Source of the DNA: Bradyrhizobium manausense | GTDB taxonomy: Bacteria; Pseudomonadota; Alphaproteobacteria; Rhizobiales; Xanthobacteraceae | NCBI RefSeq assembly: GCF_001440035.1 | Contig: NZ_LJYG01000111.1 | Span: 73,198 to 105,901, forward strand | DNA length: 32,704 nucleotides | Reading direction: 5' to 3' | Shown here: piece by piece, positions 1 to 7,801 of the stretch | Position numbering within the stretch: the first letter of the stretch is position 1 | Layout: every line of letters starts with the position of its first letter | Translations under genes and position numbers: made by a program | The notes under the pieces: model-generated | What the model saw: the letters and a program-made list of their open reading frames with translations, nothing else | Database searches by the model: none | What the model was told of the DNA's origin: nothing

Positions 1-1
1 C

Positions 2-457
2 GAGCCGATCAAGGCGTCGGGCAACCAGAAGGCGGACGTTGCGGTGAAAGCCGAGATCGAGATCCCCGACCGCAAGTTCAAGATGACGATGTCGTTCCGC
101 CGCAATACCGACTCTTCGCTGCCGGCGAGCCACACCGCCGAGCTGACCTTCATCCTGCCGCCGGACTTTCCGAGCGGCAGCGTCTCCAACGTGCCGGGCA
201 TCCTGATGAAGTCGAACGAGCAGGCGCGCGGCACGCCGCTCGCAGGCCTCGCGGTCAAGGTCACCGACGGCTTCTTCCTGGTCGGCCTCTCCAATGTCGA
301 TGCCGATCGCGCCCGCAACGTCCAGCTCCTGAAGGAGCGCTCCTGGTTCGACGTGCCGCTGGTCTACGCCAACCAGCGCCGTGCCATCATCGCGATCGAG
401 AAGGGCGCCCCCGGCGAGCGCGCCTTCAACGACGCCTTCGCGCAGTGGGGCGACTAG
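2..457 (+). CDS. C-terminal part of a conserved hypothetical protein
   Basis: The reading frame is open from the left edge of the window, so the gene starts upstream; an internal GTG at position 44 is not needed as a start. About 151 residues are visible. They contain no membrane segment and no motif I recognise. The segment looks like a compact mixed alpha/beta domain, with stretches such as ELTFILPPDFPSG and SWFDVPLVYANQRRAIIAIE near the end, and it finishes in FAQWGD. Base composition is the high-GC style of the chromosome. The gene resembles long conserved Bradyrhizobium proteins of unknown role, but I cannot name a family. Its function is unknown. Confidence 0.8.
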   Translation, partial: EPIKASGNQKADVAVKAEIEIPDRKFKMTMSFRRNTDSSLPASHTAELTFILPPDFPSGSVSNVPGILMKSNEQARGTPLAGLAVKVTDGFFLVGLSNVDADRARNVQLLKERSWFDVPLVYANQRRAIIAIEKGAPGERAFNDAFAQWGD

Positions 458-463
458 CCAGGG

Positions 464-488
464 GATAGGCACAGGCTGGGGGCCTATC
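464..488 (+). terminator. possible weak terminator hairpin
   Basis: A 7-bp perfect stem (GATAGGC/GCCTATC) with an 11-nt loop begins 7 nt after the stop codon of the upstream gene. It has no T-run, so it may be only a 3' mRNA hairpin. Confidence 0.3.
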
Positions 489-557
489 AGAGGTTGCGCC
501 CGGCTAGCTTAGACATCAAGATGGAACTCCTAAGCGTCCAGATGTGCGGGAGCTGCG

Positions 558-1505
558 GTGGCGGAGGACGACGACTACGACTGGCAATGGCAGGAGTTAC
601 GGCTCCGCACGATGCTGGATTCCGTGGATGGTAACGCCTTTGAGGCGCTGTTTCGGGAAATAGCCAAGCGGCTTTGGAAGGCTTCCTTCACTCCGACGAT
701 CCCAATGGGTAGCCGTGGTGATCTCAAGTGCGACGGATTCAACGCGGATAATGGAGAAGTATTCCAGTGCTACGGCCCGCGGTACGGGCAAGCAAGCGTA
801 GACGATGCCCTAGAGAAAATCGACACGGATTTTGACGGTGCAGTCGATCACTGGAAGGAGCTCCTAAGGAAGTGGACCTTCGTAGTGGGTCTATACCAAG
901 GCCGAGTGCCCAGCGAACTGGTTCGTCGCGTCCAGGAGAAGTCAAAAGAACACTCTATTCCTGCGGAAATTTTAACGCGCGACGATATCATAGGCATGGC
1001 AAAGACCTTGTCTCTGGATGATCGTGCTGCTCTCTTTGGCCGGGCGCCAGCGCGGGCTGAGGTCGTTCGTAGTACGACGTACGAAAATATCGGTCGGGCG
1101 TTGGCCTATATCCGTGGCGAACTGGCTACCGATCCGCTCGTACAGATCGCGCTTCCGACTGCCGTTGAAAAGAAGGTCGAGTACAATATCTTACCGGCCT
1201 TGGTGCTCCATTTCCTGGGCGTTGGCCAACTTGGTGCCGACCAAGTTCGGAAGGATCTGGCCGAAAAAGTGGACCCGCTGGAAGCTGAGCGAATGGCGGA
1301 CGGCTTCAGGTGCAGGTATTTGGAACTCAGCTCGTCTGGTGCGGAGCCAATAGGAATTTTTGGGCAGATGGTGGTGTTTGCTGGTGGTGCCAATGGTAAC
1401 GTCGAACGCGAGCAGCTGCCCTCGCGATCGTTACTTACTCTTTCTCGGCCTGCGAAAGATTTGAACAGCCGTGGAAATCCCGTTGGAACGGGATTTCCAG
1501 AATGA
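558..1505 (+). CDS. ABC-three-component/Mrr-like accessory protein, probably frameshifted at the C-terminus
   Basis: The gene starts at GTG 558 behind CGGGAG and is open for 315 codons. Residues 25-110 resemble the restriction-endonuclease-like N-terminal domain of proteins annotated as ABC-three component system proteins. The signature is FEALFREIAKRLW, then GSRGDLKCDG (D55, D59), then EVFQCYGP (E67-Q70), then KWTFVVGLYQG. A Q-x-Y replaces the usual E-x-K of active nucleases, so catalysis is doubtful. The C-terminal third (LEAERMADGFRCRYLEL, IFGQMVVFAGG) also fits that family. After about residue 286 the ORF becomes unlike protein (SRSLLTLSRPAKDLNSRG). The other frame from 1412 reads AALAIVTYSFSACERFE and ends at 1519, matching the expected helical tail, so one base seems to be missing near 1405-1412. 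GC is clearly lower than in the flanking genes, which suggests transfer. No ABC ATPase partner is nearby. The family call is inference. Confidence 0.7.
   Translation: MAEDDDYDWQWQELRLRTMLDSVDGNAFEALFREIAKRLWKASFTPTIPMGSRGDLKCDGFNADNGEVFQCYGPRYGQASVDDALEKIDTDFDGAVDHWKELLRKWTFVVGLYQGRVPSELVRRVQEKSKEHSIPAEILTRDDIIGMAKTLSLDDRAALFGRAPARAEVVRSTTYENIGRALAYIRGELATDPLVQIALPTAVEKKVEYNILPALVLHFLGVGQLGADQVRKDLAEKVDPLEAERMADGFRCRYLELSSSGAEPIGIFGQMVVFAGGANGNVEREQLPSRSLLTLSRPAKDLNSRGNPVGTGFPE
1473..1498. repeat. 26-nt near-perfect palindrome at the end of the accessory gene
   Basis: A 12-bp inverted repeat (GGAAATCCCGTT with AACGGGATTTCC) is separated by only two bases. It lies inside the last codons of the 558 ORF and also inside the alternative frame that ends at 1519. 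No T-run follows. It could act as a factor-dependent 3' hairpin or be the scar or end of a mobile sequence. Confidence 0.6.
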
Positions 1506-1581
1506 GTGCTCGATGCTGACGACGCGACGCGCTGGGCGCTCGCCAATCGTCGAGGCTGTGGCGTGATGGGCCAAATTACCG

Positions 1582-1857
1582 CTACTGCGCGGCGGCTTCC
1601 CGCTTGCGGGCTGCTGCTGCGGCGGCGGCTTCGCGGTCCATCACGGCGCGGCAGCCGGGGCTGACCTGCGACTTGTGCCGCACCATGCAGGCGGTGATCC
1701 GCGGGATATCCGGGATTTCACGGGAGCACAGCCGCATCGCATCGTCCGAGCACATCTGCTGCGCTTCGGGCGAGAAGGCGAGGCCCGGCGATGTCTGGAG
1801 GGTGATGGCGGTGGCGGCGAAGGTGAACAGCGTGGCGATAGTCCGAAAGCGTGTCAT
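1582..1857 (-). CDS. secreted cysteine-rich small protein (Cys-rich repeat type)
   Basis: This 91-residue protein starts with a typical signal peptide (MTRFRTIATLFTFAATAITL...PGLAF, cleavage probably near residue 27). The mature part has the pattern C-x3-DAMRLC-x12-C-x10-C, which matches the cysteine-rich repeat family (PF00839-like) found in short exported bacterial proteins; the four cysteines probably form two disulfides in the periplasm. The tail is an alanine/arginine-rich helix (residues 75-91). It has a paralogue on the same strand about 300 bp upstream in transcription order (2154-2390) with the same signal-peptide-plus-four-cysteine plan. No classic Shine-Dalgarno sequence is evident before ATG 1857. 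The role is unknown. Confidence 0.75.
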   Translation of the reverse strand: MTRFRTIATLFTFAATAITLQTSPGLAFSPEAQQMCSDDAMRLCSREIPDIPRITACMVRHKSQVSPGCRAVMDREAAAAAAARKREAAAQ

Positions 1858-2121
1858 GAAAAATGCGTCCCCGAGTTGCGCGGATTTGAGCCGTTTGATT
1901 GTTGGGACGCCGCACGCTGCTTGATCTGCCGCATGTCACAGCCTTCATGCCGGGCGTTCATTCCCGGATGTGGTCGCTCGATTTCCTGATATTCGAATCG
2001 AAAAGTGCTGCGCCGCCCGAGCTGAGTATGCGCGATTGCCGTGAAGCTTCAATGGGAGACGCGAAGGAATTTGCAGCTGTTGCGCCTCCGTCACGCAAAA
2101 TGGGGCGCGGGCTCACATGCC

Positions 2122-2162
2122 GATCTTACGTTCCGATCTTCACGTTCCGACCTTCACATTCC
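2122..2162. repeat. three imperfect 13-14-bp tandem repeats
   Basis: The units GATCTTACGTTCC, GATCTTCACGTTCC and GACCTTCACATTCC follow one another. The last unit covers the stop codon of the 2154-2390 minus-strand gene, so the array lies mostly in its 3' untranslated region. The rest of 1858-2121 shows no gene on either strand that I would defend. Confidence 0.6.
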
Positions 2163-2390
2163 GTGGCTCTCGAACACCTTGCTGCACGATCTCGACAGCT
2201 TGGCCCGGTTGGCTTGCAGGCAGCCTTGCACCGCGCCGTCATTGCCGAGATCCTTGCGGCACAGCCGCGAGGCGTCGCGCGAACAAGCCTTCTGCTCCTG
2301 CGGCGTGCCCATATGGCCTTGTGCGAAGGCGGGGGCGCTCGACAGGGCGGAGAGGGTGATCGTCGCCAGCAACAACAGGTTACGAGACAT
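2154..2390 (-). CDS. secreted cysteine-rich small protein, paralogue of the 1582-1857 gene
   Basis: The start chosen is ATG 2390 (MSRNLLLLAT), which has TTTGGAG just upstream and opens directly into a signal peptide ending at APAFA-Q (about residue 23). The frame is open 28 codons further upstream, but those residues are not signal-like. The 78-residue product has C-x3-DASRLC-x12-C-x10-C, the same four-cysteine spacing as the neighbouring 1582-1857 protein; identity outside the cysteines is low (for example EQKACSRDASRLCRKDL against AQQMCSDDAMRLCSREI). It belongs to the PF00839-like cysteine-rich repeat type by pattern and is predicted to be periplasmic. Function is unknown. Confidence 0.75.
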   Translation of the reverse strand: MSRNLLLLATITLSALSSAPAFAQGHMGTPQEQKACSRDASRLCRKDLGNDGAVQGCLQANRAKLSRSCSKVFESHGM

Positions 2391-2535
2391 CGGCGGCTCC
2401 AAATCTGATGGGTCAAGTTCAACTCCAGTCTGAACCCGCCGCCTTGCCACTTGTTCCCCTCTGGCAGCCCGCAACCCCGCTATCCAAGGTTCCCGGCTCG
2501 CTGTAATAAATGCCCTCGCGTATGAGGAGCCCTTG

Positions 2536-2961
2536 ATGAAACGCTACCTGGTGTTTGCGCTCGTTGGTCCGTTCGTCGGTGGATTCCTGCTGCTGCTGAC
2601 GACCACCTACCAGTCCGGCTACTGGGCCGAGGCGCATCTCGGCGAGGTCGGCAAGCTGTTCGCAGTGTTCTTCAAGACCCTTCAATATAGCTATCTGTTC
2701 GGCTTGCTGCCGTCGCTGATGATCGGCGCGATCGACGACATCCTGCTCCATGTCAGGCGGGTCGGGCCGGTGCTGCGGATGCTGCTGATCGGCGTGTTCG
2801 CCTTTATCCTGGCCGCGATCACCTACGGCTCGCGCGGATCGGATTCGGGCGCGGTGCAGTTCATCCTGTACGGATTGGTCGGCTTCGTGCCCTCGGCGCT
2901 GTCATCCTGGCTCGTGCATCATTATGTCGATGAGCCGCAGCCGGCGACGGCGGCGAGCTGA
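2536..2961 (+). CDS. small integral membrane protein, DUF5413-like
   Basis: The start is ATG 2536, six bases after GAGGAG; an in-frame TTG at 2533 is less likely. The 141-residue product has four likely membrane helices: residues about 5-25 (FALVGPFVGGFLLLL), 45-70 (SYLFGLLPSLMIGAI), 80-98 (LRMLLIGVFAFILAAIT) and 107-128 (FILYGLVGFVPSALSSWLV). A short polar C-terminus ends in PQPATAAS. The shape and sequence match a small Bradyrhizobiaceae family I recall as DUF5413, with no known biochemical role. It stands upstream of the DUF4112-like gene on the same strand with about 60 bp between them, so cotranscription is possible. Confidence 0.8.
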   Translation: MKRYLVFALVGPFVGGFLLLLTTTYQSGYWAEAHLGEVGKLFAVFFKTLQYSYLFGLLPSLMIGAIDDILLHVRRVGPVLRMLLIGVFAFILAAITYGSRGSDSGAVQFILYGLVGFVPSALSSWLVHHYVDEPQPATAAS

Positions 2962-3022
2962 GCGCGCGACCATCGGACGCGATGCAGCAACCTCTGCTGC
3001 GTTCGTGAGTTTCACATTGGCC

Positions 3023-3580
3023 ATGACCATGCAAGACGACGACATCCTCGCGCCACGCGGGTCCCGTTCCGGGGCGCAAGCGCGCGGCGATTTTTCCGGC
3101 GGCAAGGCGCGCGGTCCGATCATCGACCAGGAAGGCAACGAGATCCGGCCTGAAACGGTGGAGCCGGGCTTTCGCGAGTTCCGCTTCGAGTTCGGAAAAG
3201 ATGGTCAGTTCTCTGGCAATCCGTTCGGCAATCTGACGCGGGAACAACGGATCCTCAGGCTCGAGGCGATCGCAAAACTGCTCGACGTCGCCTTCGTCCT
3301 GCCGGGCACCAATATCCGCTACGGCATCGACGGGCTGATCGGGCTGATCCCTGTCGTCGGCGACATCATCACCACCGCGATCTCGCTGTGGCTGGTGCGC
3401 GAGGCGCGTGCCTTGGGCGCGCCCTGGCACATCACCGCGCGCATGCTCGGCAATGTCGCGGTCGACGGCGTGGTCGGCATGGTGCCGTTCGCAGGCGATG
3501 CCTTCGACGTCATGTTCCGCGCCAACATGCGCAACGTCCGCCTCCTGCGCCGCTGGCTCGACAAGCAGCCGCGGGTGTAG
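3023..3580 (+). CDS. DUF4112-family membrane-associated protein
   Basis: The first 33 codons of the longest ORF are arginine-rich and overlap the end of the previous gene in another frame, so I place the start at ATG 3023 (or 3029); no strong ribosome binding site is visible. The product is about 185 residues. Its N-terminal third is polar and disordered. Residues 80-175 carry the DUF4112 hallmark LLDVAFVLPGTNIRYGIDGL followed by IGLIPVVGDIITTAISLWLV, and then the second hydrophobic repeat GVVGMVPFAGDAFDVMFRAN. The two glycine-rich hydrophobic repeats probably form membrane hairpins. The C-terminal tail is basic (RRWLDKQPRV). The biological role of the family is not known. Confidence 0.85.
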   Translation: MTMQDDDILAPRGSRSGAQARGDFSGGKARGPIIDQEGNEIRPETVEPGFREFRFEFGKDGQFSGNPFGNLTREQRILRLEAIAKLLDVAFVLPGTNIRYGIDGLIGLIPVVGDIITTAISLWLVREARALGAPWHITARMLGNVAVDGVVGMVPFAGDAFDVMFRANMRNVRLLRRWLDKQPRV

Positions 3581-3678
3581 CGGCGAGACTTAGGGCTCGC
3601 GCCGCGAATCCATCTGGTCGACATTGCGCAGGATTTCTCAACGTCGCAATGACGGGGAAAGAGAAAGCCCCCAAACGT

Positions 3679-3711
3679 AAAAAGCGCGACAGCCTTTCGG
3701 CCATCGCGCTC
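3679..3711 (-). terminator. rho-independent terminator of the 3740-4033 gene
   Basis: Read on the minus strand, the stem AGCGCGA/TCGCGCT (with inner GGCC-GAAA-GGC pairing) is followed directly by TTTTTACG. It sits about 30 bp beyond the TAA of the minus-strand gene. Confidence 0.75.
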
Positions 3712-3739
3712 TCCACGCACATCGGAGTTTTGCGAAAAC

Positions 3740-4033
3740 TTACGCCGCGTCGGCGTCGGTCTCGGCGGCCGGGGCCGGCTTGGGGCGGCGCGGCAGCGGG
3801 AAGGCTTCGCTCTCGTAGAGCGAGCGGATGCCGTTCTGGTCGAAACGGGCTTCCTCGACCTGCAGATATGCGCCGTTCAGCGAATCCGTCGGCAACTGCT
3901 CCATCGCGAACTGCACGGCTTCGGCGGCGGTGCCGAACCGACGGTAGGTGAAGCCCGCGCGCTTCTTCTTGCGGATGGCGGCGGGGAAGAGCTCGGCGGA
4001 AGTGTTGAAGTTGAACGGACGCAGTGGACGCAT
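3740..4033 (-). CDS. conserved hypothetical protein, about 97 aa
   Basis: The start is ATG 4033 (MRPLRPFNFNTSAELF); an in-frame TTG two codons upstream is also open, and CGAGGT lies about ten bases upstream. The protein has a basic N-terminal patch (AAIRKKKRAGFTYRRF, residues about 18-33), a central predicted helix (AAEAVQFAMEQL) and a low-complexity tail (PAPAAETDADAA). There is no signal peptide or membrane helix. The size and sequence resemble a short Bradyrhizobium protein of unknown function. A candidate -10 box TATATT lies about 100 bases upstream on this strand, and a good terminator follows the gene, so it is probably monocistronic. Confidence 0.75.
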   Translation of the reverse strand: MRPLRPFNFNTSAELFPAAIRKKKRAGFTYRRFGTAAEAVQFAMEQLPTDSLNGAYLQVEEARFDQNGIRSLYESEAFPLPRRPKPAPAAETDADAA

Positions 4034-4245
4034 GGTCAAAGACCTCGTGATCTTCTCTGGGGCTTTAAGCGCGTGGGGTTTGGGAGGGCAGGGGCCGCAA
4101 TCGAGCGGGCCCGCCGCATGTCATTTTCGCCCCCTAATATAAGCCGATTTGACAAAATTGCGACCCCTGCGATGGGAGATGATGAATCCACGCATGGCAG
4201 CCCCGCAGCCGCAAAAAGCCAAGCTAATTCAGTAGTTTATATGGT

Positions 4246-4410
4246 TTACAATTTGCCAAGAAGCAGCAGGACGAGCAACACCACCAGAACCACGCCGCCG
4301 ATCCCCATACCGGAATGGCCCATGCCGTAGCCATAGCCTCCGATCCGGCCGGACCAGCCGCCCAGCAGATAAATGATCACCAGGATGATCAGGATGGTCC
4401 CAAGTGTCAT
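4246..4410 (-). CDS. DUF3309-like two-helix mini membrane protein
   Basis: The start is ATG 4410 with GGGAGGATGCC in front; the longer open frame upstream overlaps msrB and is not credible. The 54-residue product is almost all membrane: helix 1 at residues 4-17 (GTILIILVIIYLLGG), a glycine-rich loop (GRIGGYGYGMGHSGMGIGG), and helix 2 at residues 38-52 (GGVVLVVLLVLLLLGKL). This is the layout of DUF3309 proteins, which are abundant and of unknown function in Rhizobiales. It is separated from msrB by a strong hairpin, so it is probably transcribed on its own. Confidence 0.8.
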   Translation of the reverse strand: MTLGTILIILVIIYLLGGWSGRIGGYGYGMGHSGMGIGGVVLVVLLVLLLLGKL

Positions 4411-4475
4411 GGCATCCTCCCTGGCGGCCGCCGGAATGCACGCATCGGCTGCACCGCTGGAAGAGAAAAGCACAT

Positions 4476-4512
4476 CGCGCCGCCGGGTTCCATCGGGGAA
4501 CCCGGCGGCGCG
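4476..4512 (-). terminator. perfect 16-bp hairpin after msrB
   Basis: CGCGCCGCCGGGTTCC pairs perfectly with GGAACCCGGCGGCGCG across a 5-nt loop, 5 bp after the msrB stop codon. On the minus strand it is followed by a T-rich stretch (TGTGCTTTTCTCTT) rather than an unbroken U-tract. It probably ends the msrA-msrB transcript. Confidence 0.65.
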
Positions 4513-4517
4513 CAATC

Positions 4518-4937
4518 TTATTTCGGCTCGAGCTTCAGCGCCGCCGAATTGATGCAGTAGCGCAGGCCGGTCGGCCCCGGTCCATCGGGGAAGACGTGGC
4601 CGAGATGGCCGCTGCATTTGGAGCAGAGCACCTCGGTGCGAATCATGCCGTGGCTTAAGTCCCGCTCCTCGTCGATATGGCTCTCGACCGCTGGCGCGGT
4701 GAAGCTCGGCCAGCCGCAGCCGGAATCGAACTTGGCGTCGGACTCGAACAGCACGTTGCCGCAGCCGGCGCAGACATAGGTGCCGGCGCGATGGTCGTGC
4801 TCATATTCGCCGGAGAAGGGCCGCTCGGTCGCCTTCTCGCGCAGCACCGCATACTGCATCGGCGTCAATTCGCGCCGCCACTGCTCTTCGCTCTTGATGA
4901 CCTTGTCGTCGGTGGTTTTCGTCCTGGTATCGGGCAT
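4518..4937 (-). CDS. msrB: peptide-methionine (R)-S-oxide reductase MsrB
   Basis: MsrB reduces the R-diastereomer of methionine sulfoxide in proteins, using thioredoxin. The start is ATG 4937 (MPDTRTKTTDD) behind CGGGAG; the 25 upstream codons are not conserved-looking. The product is 139 residues with no signal peptide, so it is cytoplasmic. Structural zinc ligands are visible as CAGC (C56, C59) and CSKC (C105, C108). The family motif GCGWPSF is at about 73-79 and the catalytic cysteine is C128 in GLRYCIN. The length is normal for a single-domain MsrB. It starts 31 bp after the msrA stop on the same strand, so the two are almost certainly cotranscribed. Confidence 0.96.
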   Translation of the reverse strand: MPDTRTKTTDDKVIKSEEQWRRELTPMQYAVLREKATERPFSGEYEHDHRAGTYVCAGCGNVLFESDAKFDSGCGWPSFTAPAVESHIDEERDLSHGMIRTEVLCSKCSGHLGHVFPDGPGPTGLRYCINSAALKLEPK

Positions 4938-4968
4938 GGGTCTCCCGTTTTTTCTGATGATATCGAGA

Positions 4969-5670
<702 letters not shown>

Positions 5671-5912
5671 GGCGGATCCTCTTTCGGAAGGCCTGACAGT
5701 TTAGGGCGGTTGAGGGCTGGCGAACAGCCTGCCCGGCGTTTTCAGACACCTCAGATACGGGGAGGCGGGGCGATTGTTACAGCCGGAGTGACACGAGTCC
5801 GTGAAAAGAAGCCGCGACGGGCGGCCCGGCTGGCGGGGTCAGGAACTCCGGGCTAGATGAACCGGCACGATCGCTGATCGACTTAAAATGTGGCTGGACC
5901 AGACCTGACAAC

Positions 5913-7601
5913 ATGCTGCGCGTCGTCTCTCTGACATTTATCATGCTGCTCGCGGGCGTCGTAACCGCCGCGGCGGACCCGCAAGCCGGCGACGACCTCG
6001 CCACCTGCAGGGATCGCCAGGCCGAGACCCAGGCGCGCACGATGGCCTGCGAGAACCTGCTCAACGCCAACCGCGTCACCGGCAAGGACAAAGCGCTCGC
6101 GCTCGTCATTCACGCCCAGGCGCTGATCGGCAAGCGCGATTATGACCCGGCGATCGAGGCGCTGACGTCAGCCATCGAGTTCGATCCGGACAATATCGGC
6201 GCGATCAACGTGCGCGGCGTCGCCCATGAGCACAAGGGTGAAGACGATCTCGCGATGGCCGATTACAATCTCGCCATCCAGAAGCGGCCGAATTTCGGTT
6301 TCGCCTACAACAATCGCGGGACCATTCAGCTGCGCCGCGGCGCGTTGCAGAGCGCGCTCGACGATTTCGACCTGTCGATCAAATACACGCCGAAATTCCT
6401 GCTCGGGTGGACCAATCGGGCCCGTGTGCGCACGCTGATGAAGGAGTATGACGGCGCGATCGCCGATTTCGCCGAGGCCGAGAAGATCGATCCGACCGCG
6501 CAGCAGATCGCGGCCAATCGCTGCACGACCTGGGGCCTGATGGGCAAATACGATCTGGCCTTCGCCGACTGCAACGGTCTGATCGAGAAGCAGCCGAGGA
6601 ACGTCTACGCGATCAACAATCGTGCCGATGTCAGCATGTTGAAGGGCGATCTCGACGCTGCGCTGAAGGACTACACCAATGTGATCCAGATCAGCCCGAA
6701 CAATGTCCGCGCGCATTCCGGCCGCGGCCAGCTCTACGAGCGCAAGAACGACCTCGCCCAGGCCCGCGCAGACTACCGCGCGGCGGCCTATTCGCTGACG
6801 AAATTCGACGAGTACGACGTCGCCCGCGCCCGCGCCACCGCTCAGGCGCGGCTCGCGGCGCTGACACCGCAAACATCTGCAGGCGGGCCGAGCGGCCGGC
6901 GCGTCGCGCTGGTCGTCGGTAACGGCGCCTACAAGAATGTCCACGCGCTGCCCAATCCGCCGCGCGATGCGAAACTGATCGCGGGCGTGCTGCACGATGT
7001 CGGCTTCCAGACCGTGATCTCCGTCAGCGACCTGACCCGCGACAAGTTCTTCGACGCGCTGAAGACCTTTGCCGACGAAGCGGAGAAGGCCGACTGGGCG
7101 GTGGTCTATTATGCCGGCCATGGCTTCGAGATCGGCGGGGTGAACTACCTCGTTCCCGTTGATGCCAAGCTCGCCGTCGACCGCGACGCCGAGACGCAAG
7201 CGGTCGCGCTGGAGCAGGTGATCGCGGCGGTGGGCGCTGCGCGAAAAGTACGCCTGGTGATCCTGGATGCCTGCCGCGACAATCCGTTTGCGCCGATCAT
7301 GCAACACACGCTGTCGCTGAAGCTGGTCGACAAGGGCTTTTCCAACATCGAGCCCGGCGCCGGCTTCATGGTGGTCTACGCCGCCAAGCACGGCGAGACC
7401 GCGATCGACGGCGACAACGGCGCCGACAGCCCGTTCTCCACCGCACTCGCCCGCGAGATCAAGGAGCCGAAGGTCGAGATCCGGAAGCTGTTCGACATCG
7501 TCCGCGACGACGTCTGGTCCGCCACCAGGCACGTGCAACAGCCGTTCACCTACGGCTCGCCGCCGGGGCGCGAGGATTTTTCTTTCGTCGCGGGGAAGTG
7601 A
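5913..7601 (+). CDS. exported TPR-caspase (peptidase C14-like) protein
   Basis: This 562-residue protein starts at ATG 5913 with a signal peptide (MLRVVSLTFIMLLAGVVTAAA). Residues about 65-310 are tetratricopeptide repeats, each with the A-x-x-D-[YF]-x-x-A-I pattern, for example DLAMADYNLAIQKRPNFGFA and DAALKDYTNVIQISPNNVRA. Residues 325-560 are a caspase-like domain. The strand RRVALVVGNGAYKN opens it, the catalytic histidine is H403 in YYAGHGFE, and the catalytic cysteine is C454 in DACRDNPF. Both dyad residues are present, so it should be an active orthocaspase-type cysteine peptidase, typically cleaving after arginine or lysine (family knowledge). TPRs suggest binding of a protein partner. 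It is divergent from msrA across a 240-bp gap. Confidence 0.93.
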   Translation: MLRVVSLTFIMLLAGVVTAAADPQAGDDLATCRDRQAETQARTMACENLLNANRVTGKDKALALVIHAQALIGKRDYDPAIEALTSAIEFDPDNIGAINVRGVAHEHKGEDDLAMADYNLAIQKRPNFGFAYNNRGTIQLRRGALQSALDDFDLSIKYTPKFLLGWTNRARVRTLMKEYDGAIADFAEAEKIDPTAQQIAANRCTTWGLMGKYDLAFADCNGLIEKQPRNVYAINNRADVSMLKGDLDAALKDYTNVIQISPNNVRAHSGRGQLYERKNDLAQARADYRAAAYSLTKFDEYDVARARATAQARLAALTPQTSAGGPSGRRVALVVGNGAYKNVHALPNPPRDAKLIAGVLHDVGFQTVISVSDLTRDKFFDALKTFADEAEKADWAVVYYAGHGFEIGGVNYLVPVDAKLAVDRDAETQAVALEQVIAAVGAARKVRLVILDACRDNPFAPIMQHTLSLKLVDKGFSNIEPGAGFMVVYAAKHGETAIDGDNGADSPFSTALAREIKEPKVEIRKLFDIVRDDVWSATRHVQQPFTYGSPPGREDFSFVAGK

Positions 7602-7607
7602 GATTTT

Positions 7608-7690
7608 GTAGCCCGGATGGAGCGCAGCGAAATCCGGGAATCGCGAGCGCGGAGCCACCCCCGCATTACGCTGCGCTCCATGCGGGCTAC
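7608..7690. repeat. 83-bp palindromic dispersed repeat
   Basis: A 22-bp terminal inverted repeat (left arm GTAGCCCGGATGGAGCGCAG...) has one mismatch between arms at 7608-7629 and 7669-7690, giving a cruciform-capable element just after the caspase gene stop. Sequences of this type occur in many intergenic regions of Bradyrhizobium and relatives. Confidence 0.75.
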
Positions 7691-7699
7691 GGCAGCGCC

Positions 7700-7789
7700 G
7701 TAGGGTGGGCAAAGCGAAGCGTGCCCACGCGCTGATTGCTTAAGGAGAGAGATCGTGGCCACGGCGCGTTGCGCCTTTGCCCACCCTAC
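7700..7789. repeat. 90-bp palindromic dispersed repeat, adjacent to the first
   Basis: A perfect 15-bp inverted repeat (GTAGGGTGGGCAAAG at 7700-7714, CTTTGCCCACCCTAC at 7775-7789) encloses about 60 bp with no gene. It lies between the convergent caspase and helicase genes and 12 bp from the helicase stop codon. It is a different repeat family from its neighbour at 7608-7690. Confidence 0.75.
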
Positions 7790-7801
7790 AGCAGCGGAGT
7801 T

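Noticed and set aside
3388..3951. 187-aa plus-strand open frame after the DUF4112 gene
   Set aside because: Arginine/alanine low-complexity, overlaps a real gene on each strand and the terminator at 3679-3711.
6168..7712. 514-aa minus-strand open frame opposite the caspase gene
   Set aside because: A shadow of the real TPR-caspase gene, with no domain and no ribosome binding site.
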